Source of the DNA: Candidatus Latescibacterota bacterium
Lineage (GTDB): Bacteria > Latescibacterota > UBA2968 > UBA8231
Direction of reading: 5' to 3'
DNA: 64,000 nucleotides
NCBI GenBank assembly: GCA_007136405.1
Contig: SLHA01000010.1
Location: 16,333 to 80,332 of the forward strand
In this document: positions 28,717-37,300 of the stretch, one piece after another
How the letters are laid out: every line of letters begins with the position of its first letter
Numbering within the stretch: position 1 is the stretch's first letter
The notes under the pieces: generated by a model
What the model was told of the DNA's origin: nothing
The model's input: only the letters and a program-made list of their open reading frames with translations
Databases searched by the model: none
Translations under genes and position numbers: made by a program

Positions 28717-29910
28717 TCAGGCTACGAAGATGGACCGGTTGGTGATACCGCAGGTGTGGCCCTGGCGCTGGAAACCGCCCATGAACTGGGCCGTGCGCGA
28801 ACAAGGAGCCACGCCTTCATAGTAGGCATTGTAGGCGGTATTGAAGGGGCCGATACCCGCGCGCCCGGATTCCGAGCCGTCGGCAGCCACGATATAGGCG
28901 TTGTTGAAGACGCCGTCTTCCTTGAGCCCCCGTCCTCCAGCCTCCTTGACGCGCGTGTCGATGGTCTGCAGCAGCGTGCCTGCGTCCGTGCCGCCCACGC
29001 CGCTGACCATGGCTTCACCGATGCCGTTGTACCGGAGCGCGGTCCAGGTGCTGAAGCCATCTTCCAGTTGTCCGGAACGAACGATCTCCACGTCTCCCGA
29101 TACCACCCGGGGTTGCGGTTCCACGATGCCGTCCAGGTTGGGTATCCGCGAGACCGGATAGATCACGCCGGCGGGACGGTGTTCGCCGAAATAGGCTTCG
29201 AACACCTTGCGGACCGTTTCCATCCGTTCCCACGTCTGTTCAGGCGCGTCGTCCACGGCCACGAGGATCTCCATCCACACGGTCTGCTTGCGGAAGTCCA
29301 CTCCCTCGGCGGCGAACTTCCGGGCATATTGTTCTTCCAGAACGAACTCCATCTCTTTGGCCAGATCCGGTCCCAGCGTGGTGATCGTCTGGTCGCCCTG
29401 GCGGTGCATGACCGAGGCGCCGCTGGGTTGATGATCCGTCCAGGTGCCGTATTCGATTTTACCGCTGCCGATACTGGCCCCTTTGATGGCCTTGATCTGC
29501 ACCTCGAAGAGGGCCTTGGGATCCGGATACCCCGCGGGATGCGTGAAACGCGCCATACGGTTGGACCGCAGCGGTCCACCCGTGCAGGCTTCGATCATGG
29601 GGCCGTATACACTGTTGAACGCGTTCTTGCGTTCATCGCAAGGTTCGCGGTCAGGAGAGGGTGTGGTCCACAGAACATCCGTCTTGTACACGTCCGACCA
29701 GCGAGCCTGTCCCAGCGCCAGAGACTGCTGGAGGTTCAGAATGGTGCCGAACCACTGAGAGCCGACATCAGCGACGAACTGGGTGCCGACATTGCCGCTG
29801 GGTTCGATCAGGCGCGCGACGCTGCCATCCTTGCCGGCCAGAATGACCTCTGTGGTCTGACAGAAAACCGCTCCTGGATTGTGGCGTACGATACTAACCT
29901 GTGTCATCAT
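28717..29910 (-). CDS. Protein with three RidA-like repeats, function unknown
   Basis: 397 residues, soluble. I do not recognise it as a named family, but three segments show the RidA/YjgF pattern of a Q/L-rich helix, a Val-rich strand, FN-x-xY and a Pro-Arg-Ser/Thr end. Repeat 1 (about 40-120): TILNLQQSL...DVYKTDVLW...FNSVYGPM...PLRS. Repeat 2 (about 185-260): KQTVWMEILVAVDDA...VFEAYFGEHRP. Repeat 3 (about 295-385): TLLQTIDTRV...VFNNAYIVAADG...FNTAYNAYY...PCSRT. RidA proteins form trimers, so a three-repeat chain could make a pseudo-trimer from one polypeptide; this is inference. A strong promoter lies just upstream, so it leads the transcript with the LarA-like gene. Confidence 0.5.
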   Translation of the reverse strand: MMTQVSIVRHNPGAVFCQTTEVILAGKDGSVARLIEPSGNVGTQFVADVGSQWFGTILNLQQSLALGQARWSDVYKTDVLWTTPSPDREPCDERKNAFNSVYGPMIEACTGGPLRSNRMARFTHPAGYPDPKALFEVQIKAIKGASIGSGKIEYGTWTDHQPSGASVMHRQGDQTITTLGPDLAKEMEFVLEEQYARKFAAEGVDFRKQTVWMEILVAVDDAPEQTWERMETVRKVFEAYFGEHRPAGVIYPVSRIPNLDGIVEPQPRVVSGDVEIVRSGQLEDGFSTWTALRYNGIGEAMVSGVGGTDAGTLLQTIDTRVKEAGGRGLKEDGVFNNAYIVAADGSESGRAGIGPFNTAYNAYYEGVAPCSRTAQFMGGFQRQGHTCGITNRSIFVA

Positions 29911-29956
29911 TTACCGCCCTTGGTGGTGTAGGTTGAACAGTACCAGATAGTCGGTC

Positions 29957-29985
29957 ATTATAACGAGTCAGGGCGCCGCCGACAA
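29957..29985 (-). promoter_or_regulatory. Sigma-70 promoter of the RidA-repeat gene
   Basis: Minus strand TTGTCG (29985-29980), 17-bp spacer, TATAAT (29962-29957): 4/6 and 6/6. Start near 29950, leader about 40 nt. Confidence 0.65.
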
Positions 29986-30039
29986 CCGCGCCCCGGCAGT
30001 AACGGGTGGGAACGGGATGCCGCTCATCACGCAACCGGC

Positions 30040-30588
30040 TCAAACGCCTCCACCCGCCCCGTGCCGGCGGTTGCGGAACAACTGCTCCCAGGCATCCACT
30101 TCCTCCGGTGCCAGCGTCAGCTCCGGGTCCAGTTCCGGCGGCGGCGCCGGAACCGTTGACTGTGAGCGCCGTGGGGCCTCCTCCAGTTCCTGGGCGAACT
30201 GCGGTGCGGTTGTGGAGGCAATTTTGTGCTGCCGGGCAAAGCGCCGAATCTCACGATCCGAGGTGATCACCCGCAGATAGCGTGCCCCATGCCGGCCCTG
30301 AACGAAGCGCTTGATCAGGTCGTCCGCCGTCTCTGGAGCGCGAGCAAAACGGATGTATACCCTTTCGCTGCTGGCGTCCTGCGCTGGTTGAATGTCCCGC
30401 GTGCCGTCATAGAAGACGCTGACGCTGACCCCGGTACGCCGGACATAACGGCGCAGGGAACGCTCCAGGGCCCGGCGTGCCGCGAGCAGGCTGCTCTCCT
30501 CATGCTGCCGCAGCACCGGATCCGCCTTGATCAGGTTGTATCCGTCTATGAGCAGGTGCTCCTGATGCTCTTCAGCGCAGTTGCTCAC
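30040..30588 (-). CDS. NYN/YacP-like PIN-fold protein
   Basis: 182 residues. The N-terminal 145 match the NYN (YacP/Rae1-like) ribonuclease fold: LLIDGYNLI with the first acidic residue, SVFYDGTRDI, TADDLIKRFVQG, and VITSDREIRRFARQHK. Family members such as Bacillus Rae1 cleave mRNA on the ribosome; the conserved Asp residues are present here. The C-terminal tail is Pro/Glu/Ala-rich. The start is a GTG at 30588, 11 nt after the stop of the kinase gene, with no clear Shine-Dalgarno, suggesting coupled translation. It is the last gene of the 30040-42178 unit. Confidence 0.8.
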   Translation of the reverse strand: MSNCAEEHQEHLLIDGYNLIKADPVLRQHEESSLLAARRALERSLRRYVRRTGVSVSVFYDGTRDIQPAQDASSERVYIRFARAPETADDLIKRFVQGRHGARYLRVITSDREIRRFARQHKIASTTAPQFAQELEEAPRRSQSTVPAPPPELDPELTLAPEEVDAWEQLFRNRRHGAGGGV

Positions 30589-30599
30589 GGCGATCGGTC

Positions 30600-32516
30600 T
30601 CAGCAGGAAAGCTGGATGCCGTTGCTGTCCAGTTGGTACGCCACGACGCCGCTTTTGGCGAATGATGCTTTCTGGCGCAGCCGGCTGAGCCGCGCGCGCA
30701 GCTCCTCACCGCATCCGTCGCGGGCGATGAGCAGGGCGAACCCGCCGCCGCCGGCGCCGGTGATCAGGCCGCCTTCACTGACTTCCGTAAAATCCTCGCT
30801 TTCGAACAGCAGCTGCAGGCTGGGGGTGGTGGCATCCGGGTCCAGTATGCAACGTAACTGCCAGTACCGTGTGGCCAGCTTGCCGAGAGCGGCGTAGTCT
30901 CCCTCCTTCAGCGCCTGAACCATGCCGGAGTGGATGTCCATGGATTCGCGGATGGCGGGATAACGGGCCGGATCACGCGAGAGGTAGGCGTCCAGAACCA
31001 CGTTGAGGCCGCGGGTGGCGGCGCGTGCGATGCCGGTGTCGAACAGCACCACCCGATCCGTGAAGGTGGCTTCGTTCACCGTGGTCAGGTAGTCCCGCTC
31101 CGGCGCGGGCAGACCGTCCGTTGGCGCCGCGTAAAAATCCTTGATGGCCGATGGACCTCCGCATGCACCGCGGGCATCCTGCCAGCCGCTGTTCAACCCG
31201 ATGCTCTGCTCCAGCAGCAGGCTCTGGTCATACAGCTCCGGGTATTCCCGCTCCGCAGTGGAATACGGATGCCGGTACAGCCGGTACAGCGCCTTGAGGA
31301 TGACTGCGGCCAGAATGCTGCTGGTTCCCAGGCCGGACCCCTGCTGCACCTTGCTTTCCGTGGCGATCTCCAGCCCGCCCCCACCGGTGAACGCGGCGAT
31401 GTCGCGAACCACGTCCGCCGAGTTGTCGCGCACGATACCGGTGTGCACCAATGCCTGTTTGATCAGGCGCAGAGCCTCGTCTCCGCCGCGGCGGTAGGCG
31501 AAGAACAACTCGCTCTGGGTGCCGGCATCGCCGCGATTGGTGGCTTCGAAGTCCGCCTTGAAGTCCATGGACAGGGAGCGGAGCAGCAGCTTGGGCTCCG
31601 CGAGCCGCCGTGCCGTCAGGCGCAGCGGTGGCACGGCGCAGCTCTCGCCCTGCATCTGCAGGTCTATACCCGCGTTCAGCGTATGCGCTCCCTGCTCCTT
31701 ACTGCGCAGGTGGTTGTCCGACGCATTGGCACTGGAGATGCCCAGGCGCAGCGGGGCCTGAACGACGAAGTGTCTGCCGTAGTCCTCTTCATGCATCTGC
31801 GGTGTGGTGGACGGCGCCCCGCTCAGGTCCGCCAGGTTGCGGCGCAGATCGATGCGCTGCAGCTGGTTGATGCGGGCCTCGTAGGCGGCGGCCAGGGCCT
31901 CGATGTTCTTCTGTTCCTTGAGTGCGGTGATACGGTCTCCGTCGATGCAGCACGGTGGCGGCGTGCGTCTCTTCCAGACACTGGGCGTCTGGGCCAGGGT
32001 GGTGTAGATATCCTGCATGATCCGGGCGACGCGCATGCCGCGCAGACGGCGCGGTGAGCCTGTCAAACCTTCCAGATAGGTGTTCAGAGCCTTGAGGACG
32101 GCAAAGAGCGTCTTGGGGGCATGGTCAGGGAGATACCGCAGCAGCTGGGTGTGGCTGACGTCGGTCAGACCGTCTACCAGGTCCACCATGAGCTGTGGCA
32201 GCTCCTTCCCTACGGCGCTGCCCATGAGCTTGGCCCAGGCATCTGCCCCCAGGCGCTGAAACAGATGGTCCAGCGCTTCCGGCGTACGTTGGGAGGCGAT
32301 GAGCGTCGGTTGAAAGGCCAGGCTGCGCAGGAAGCTCCGCCTTTGGTCCATCTGGCTCTGGCCCGCCCGGACCCGATCCATGAAGCTGTCGATGAGGTGG
32401 GTTATTTCCGGCAGCTCTTCAGCGCGGTCGAGTCTGTCGAGGAGTTCTCTCATGGGGAGCTTTCTCACCGTTGGCGGGGACGGGACCTGCCTGCCTGGCC
32501 CGCCCGTCTGTTGCAT
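30600..32516 (-). CDS. Fucokinase-like GHMP kinase with long N-terminal extension
   Basis: 638 residues. Residues about 240 to the end form a GHMP small-molecule kinase resembling the kinase half of L-fucokinase/FKP and heptose kinase HddA: APLRLGISSANASDN (motif 1), QGSGLGTSSILAAVILKAL (ATP loop, about 390), LLLEQSIGLNSGWQDARGA, LFDTGIARAATRGL, and GLITGAGGGGFALLIARDG (motif 3, about 585). The first 240 residues are helical, start with a LLDRLDRAEELPE stretch, and match nothing I know; they are not the nucleotidyltransferase seen in FKP. It probably phosphorylates a sugar or sugar-like compound. ATG at 32516 is preferred; TTG 32525 and ATG 32453 are alternatives. Confidence 0.8.
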   Translation of the reverse strand: MQQTGGPGRQVPSPPTVRKLPMRELLDRLDRAEELPEITHLIDSFMDRVRAGQSQMDQRRSFLRSLAFQPTLIASQRTPEALDHLFQRLGADAWAKLMGSAVGKELPQLMVDLVDGLTDVSHTQLLRYLPDHAPKTLFAVLKALNTYLEGLTGSPRRLRGMRVARIMQDIYTTLAQTPSVWKRRTPPPCCIDGDRITALKEQKNIEALAAAYEARINQLQRIDLRRNLADLSGAPSTTPQMHEEDYGRHFVVQAPLRLGISSANASDNHLRSKEQGAHTLNAGIDLQMQGESCAVPPLRLTARRLAEPKLLLRSLSMDFKADFEATNRGDAGTQSELFFAYRRGGDEALRLIKQALVHTGIVRDNSADVVRDIAAFTGGGGLEIATESKVQQGSGLGTSSILAAVILKALYRLYRHPYSTAEREYPELYDQSLLLEQSIGLNSGWQDARGACGGPSAIKDFYAAPTDGLPAPERDYLTTVNEATFTDRVVLFDTGIARAATRGLNVVLDAYLSRDPARYPAIRESMDIHSGMVQALKEGDYAALGKLATRYWQLRCILDPDATTPSLQLLFESEDFTEVSEGGLITGAGGGGFALLIARDGCGEELRARLSRLRQKASFAKSGVVAYQLDSNGIQLSC

Positions 32517-32705
32517 TGGCGTCAAGTTCCCACTTGAGCCGCTTGTACAGGTCTGGACGGTCTGAGGCGAAGCCTCGCTAGGAAATAGCGCCGCAGCCTT
32601 TGAAAATAGCCTCGATCTGCTCGACGGACAAGAGAGCCGGCTCCGGAGGCCGATGCCGACTGGGGTATGACCACGGCCAGGTCGGGGTTCCGGTATCCCG
32701 GCGCA

Positions 32706-34241
32706 CTAGGAGCATCCCGGCGCGGAGACGGATCCGGCCAGGCGGGACAGTGTCCTCCACAGAGGGGCGCCGATTCCTGCGGTGTCCTCGTTCAGCAGAT
32801 TGGCATGGAGCAGTCCGGCGGGACGCGGGTTGACGTCCAGAACGCTGCAGCAAGGCCCCTGGCCCTCCTGGTCGAACTTGAGATCCACCCCTGCCAGCGT
32901 TAGGGGGCCGATGGCGCTGACGGCGCGTTCGGCCATCCTGGCTGCCTGAGCGAGCTGTGCTGGTGACCAGGGCAGCGGCGGGGCGCCAGGATCGAGCAGA
33001 TCGTGCAGATAGCGGCCTTGCAGCCAGCGGGTGGGCGCCGCCTGCCCTCCGGCTTCTACCGAGGTGACCGGATTGTCCCTGGAGGCCGCCAGCAGCAGAC
33101 AGGCACTGGTGGCGCGGTGCGCCTGGCCGTCCAGACACACGTTGATGCGAAGATCCCAGGCGAGCGGGCCATCATCGCCGGCGAGACCCAGCAGGCCGAC
33201 CCGGGGGCGCAGGATGGCGTCTCCGCTTTCGGCCAGGTGGCGCCAGGCTGTCAGCAGGGCCGGCACGCAGTCTTCGTCGGCCGCGATCCAGGTGACGCCG
33301 CGGCCTTCGGTGCCATGACGCGGTTGCACGAACCAGCCGCCCGGAGCGGGGCTGGTACGCTCCAGGAGCAGGCGCGACTGGGTCTCCATGGCCGCCGCCG
33401 GCGTGGCGGCAGGCAGCAACTCGGTTACCGGCGTGCGAACGTCCTGATCGCGCCAGCGTTGCCAGCATGTCCACTTGTCGTCCGCCAGGGCAGACAGCCT
33501 CGCCGGATTCACGTACGGTATTCCGGCGGCGTCGAGGCGGCTCCCCAGTTCGGCGTGGTCTGGGGGCGCATGGGCGATGACCAGGGCTGCCTGGGGTCGG
33601 CGGGGTTCGGGCAGGGTGCCTTCGATAAAGACATCGAGGCCGGCATCGTAGTGGATGGCTTGCAGGATGCGGCCCCGGCCGTCCAGCCAGGAGCCATGGA
33701 TGCCCAGCAGTTCCGGCGCGGCCTGCTGGCGCACTTCCAGCCCGTAGACATAGGCATCCGTACAGAGTGGATACAGCTCGTGGGTAATGGCCAGCGGCTG
33801 GTCGAAACATACGGCCACCCACAGCGCGCTGGCCGCGGCGGGAAGGGGTTGCGGCTGGTCCGGCGGAGCGGTGAGCAGGGGGGGCGCCGCGGCGTTGATG
33901 AGGAGACGCTCGAGAGCCAGGAGCACGACCCGCTCGAGGTATTCTGGCGCAGCGAAGCCGGCAGACACCCGGTCCGCCGGCAGACAGCCGGCCGCCTGCA
34001 GGTTCCGCAACGTGCCGGGCAGCTCGCTTCGGGCCGCGGTCCCGGCATGACGCAGCAGGGTCTCCAGGGCCGCGGCCCGGTGATCGCCGCGTGTCTGCCG
34101 GACGGCCTCCACTACGGCAGGGGCGGCCGTGCCTACACGGTCGGCCACCGCAGCGGCCAGGTACTGACTTACCGCGGCCGGCGCGTACCGTGTGCGACGG
34201 CCCAGTTCGGCGCGAACCCGCTCCAGCAGTTCGATGCGCAT
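32706..34241 (-). CDS. ATP-grasp domain protein
   Basis: 511 residues. The N-terminal 220 are Ala/Leu/Arg-rich helices and an unassigned alpha/beta region (ELLGIHGSWLDGRGRILQ). The C-terminal half has ATP-grasp traits: VNPARLSALADDKWTCWQ (domain entry), GGWFVQPRHGTEGRG (nucleotide-binding strand), AWDLRINVCLDG, and a metal-binding end GVDLKFDQEG...VLDVNPRPAG. ATP-grasp enzymes join a carboxylate to an amine or thiol through an acyl-phosphate. The ATG at 34241 is preferred over a TTG at 34289. It lies 65 nt after the giant gene and 189 nt before the kinase gene. Confidence 0.75.
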   Translation of the reverse strand: MRIELLERVRAELGRRTRYAPAAVSQYLAAAVADRVGTAAPAVVEAVRQTRGDHRAAALETLLRHAGTAARSELPGTLRNLQAAGCLPADRVSAGFAAPEYLERVVLLALERLLINAAAPPLLTAPPDQPQPLPAAASALWVAVCFDQPLAITHELYPLCTDAYVYGLEVRQQAAPELLGIHGSWLDGRGRILQAIHYDAGLDVFIEGTLPEPRRPQAALVIAHAPPDHAELGSRLDAAGIPYVNPARLSALADDKWTCWQRWRDQDVRTPVTELLPAATPAAAMETQSRLLLERTSPAPGGWFVQPRHGTEGRGVTWIAADEDCVPALLTAWRHLAESGDAILRPRVGLLGLAGDDGPLAWDLRINVCLDGQAHRATSACLLLAASRDNPVTSVEAGGQAAPTRWLQGRYLHDLLDPGAPPLPWSPAQLAQAARMAERAVSAIGPLTLAGVDLKFDQEGQGPCCSVLDVNPRPAGLLHANLLNEDTAGIGAPLWRTLSRLAGSVSAPGCS

Positions 34242-34306
34242 GACAGGCAGGTCAAGCCGCTTGCCAGGGACACCACCGGCCTCTGGCAAGCGGCCAACGG
34301 GACGTC

Positions 34307-37300
34307 TCAGGCACGCACGGCCTGCAGGTACTGCTCGCCGGCGATGACGAAGTTACGCAATACGACGCGGTCGCTCTGACCCACCCGGTCGTGGTCGAAG
34401 GCACGGCCCTGTTGCTGGCTGGCCAGTTGTTCGAGGGCCTCCTCGCGCAGATTGAACCGATCCCACAGACCGATGCCGACATTGGGCTCCAGGTGGATGA
34501 ATTCCCAACCCGTGATGTCTGCCGGAGCCCGGCCGTGCTCATCTTGCAGGATGGGCACGGACCCGATGCGCCGGCCCGCTTCGTCGTAGATCGGTTCGAT
34601 ATCCACCAGGCGGCCCGGCCGCGAGAACACGGGACTGGCCAGATAATCCAGCATCAGGTACGGTGCCCAGGCGTACGACACCCCGCGGGCATCGGTGCCG
34701 ATATCACGCCCCCGTTGCTGGCGGAACTGTTCCTCGTACTGGGCCGCAAAGGCGGTCATCGCCTGCATCACCTTCGGTACTTCGGCTTCCAGACCCGGCC
34801 GGATCTGGTCCCGGTACTGTTCCTGCACGAATTCGTCCAGGAGTTTCTCCAGAGTACCGCCGCGACCGACGTTGGTCGCCACCTGCAGGCTGGTGAGGGT
34901 GATGGGGAAGGCCGCGTCGTACGGCTGGTCCGGATGCGCCGACGACGCCACGATGCGCAGCGAGCCATAGATCTGCGACCGCGGCAGCCGGTCCCGCTGC
35001 ACCGGTGTGTTCCATTCCAGCACCTGGCGCTCGACGAAGCGTTCCATGAACTCCGGTGTGGTCCAGAATTCCGGTGACGTGAGCACCGCCGTCTGGATCA
35101 CCACGTTCTGCCGGCGGGCGACGTCATAAAGAAAGTCCACGGCGGCGCTCACCGCTTCCGGATCGACGCGGCCGGCCTCGTCCTGCAGGTCGAACACCTT
35201 GAGGTTGCGTGCTCCCGATTCCGCGGCTCCCTTGATCAGGACGATCGGATGCTCCGCGCCAAAGGCCTCCAGACCGCGGAAATCCTCGTTCGGCACGCCT
35301 GTGGTCATCAGTTCCCTGATTTCGGCCGGGGACTTGCCGGCGCCGTACTCCCGGCGCCAGTCCATTTCCGGCGGCAGGCAAACGCCGAATTCCGGGCGGA
35401 AGATGCTTGGATACAGCGACTTGTCGTACGTGATGTCGGAAAATACGAGCGACTGGACCGTGGCCGGGAGCCCCAGGTCCTCGGTCTGTCCGGACTCGTA
35501 TATCGGCAATCCGTGGAACGGGATCAGGGCGCCCACCGGGATGGGACGGGTGAAACGGGCCGCAATACGGATGCCCTTGGGCGAGAGTGCACCGCGTTCA
35601 CTGGCCGCGTCGGCCTCCGCTGCCGCCGCGGTCTGGTCCAGGCCACGATGCTGTTGCAGGGCGGCGATGTACGTGTCGCGGCTGATATAGAAGTGCGCGT
35701 CCTCGATGACCAGGAGGTCGCGCTCGGCGCCCTCCACCTGCGTGGCGTATCCGTGCCGGGTAATCAGCAGGTTGGCGCCCCGGTGGCCATCCTGACGCAC
35801 GGCCTGGTCGAGCGTGGGGCCTTCACGCAGCGCCCGCGACACGTGGGTTCGGCCTACCGGATACAGGAAGACGACATTGACCCGTTTGTCCGCTTCGATC
35901 AGGTCCGGATCGAAGTCATGGAAGACCGGCGGTGTGGCGAAACCGTCGCTGTGCATGAACGACAACTCGCGCAGCTGGTTGTAGGCACGCCAGCGTTTCT
36001 CGTCCAGCGATTCGCCGCCGGCACCGATTCCGGGGGTCACGGCATCCTGGTCGATGCGGCCGAGCAGGGCGTCCACATCCTTTTCCGGCAGGGACCCGAG
36101 CTCGGTGCATCGCACGATGACGGTGCGGATGTACCGGTACAGCCAGTCGTGGTGCTGATTGGCCAGAGCGTATATCTCCGCCTCCGTGAGGTTGTCGAAG
36201 GCTGTGCCCCGGTCGAAGATCCACGGTCTGTATTCGTACCAGTGGTCGTTGATGGTCTCGGCGAAGAAATCCGTGAGATTCTTGTAGAACAGGCGTTCGT
36301 CGATCTCCTCGGGATCCTCCAGGGCGAACTGCAACGTCTGCGCCAGCGCGAAGGTGACGTAGAACAGCTCCATGCCGCGGGTCGCGGCCTCCAGCTGATC
36401 CGGTGCCGCGGCCGCTTTCTCGGCCAGGCGCGCCAGCACGCCGATGTCCTCGTAGCCGCCGGCCAGCACCTTCCAGTCCTCGAGAATGATCTCGCGACCG
36501 GTATACACCTGAGCCACGCTTTCCCGGAAGGCTGTCAGAGCGTCGCCGTCGTAGTGTTCGGTGCCAAGAGCCTCCAGCGTCCGGCGGGTGCAGCCGATCA
36601 ACTGGCCGAAGAGATGATTGATGCTGGTCCGGTCTTCCGTTGCCGTGGCGGCCGTGGCGTCGAATTGACGGATCTGCTCCAGCAGGTCCTCCATGTGCTG
36701 CGACGCCTGGTCCAGGCACGGCGCCGCGGAAGCCGAGGCGAATGCCTTCATGGCCTCCTGGAAACCCGCCTCGCGATCCGACATGGCCCGGGCCTTCTCC
36801 GCCCGCACACGCAGGGCGCGGCGCCGTTCCAGCGCTTCCACGGCCGCGACTTCCACGGCCTTGCTGGAACTCTCGACCAGCTTCTGCTGGGTGAAACGGG
36901 CCGAATCAGGTTCGTAGGCCGGGCGCACCAGGGCGTCCAGAATCTGCTCGTTCTCTGCCGGGCTGAAGGCGGCTACATCCGCTTCCGGTGCGGTGGCGGC
37001 TGCGGCGATACGTTGCACGCCGGCGGCAAAGCGTTCGAGCAGGGCATCGATGCGCTGACGCGTCTCACCGAGAAGCACGAAGACGCCTCCCAGGCCGGCG
37101 ATCCAGGCTCCGGCATCCAGGCGTGACAACGGCAGTCCCGCGGCGATCCTCACCCGGGCCTGGCTGACGAAGGCATCCCGCTGGCGCCATTTCTTGAAGC
37201 GACGCAGCTTCTGTTCCTGCCGCAGGGCCTTGCCCGCCTCGTCGTCGTCGGTGAGCTGGCGCTGGATCTCGGCATAGGTCGTCTGCGCCGCGGCGATGGC

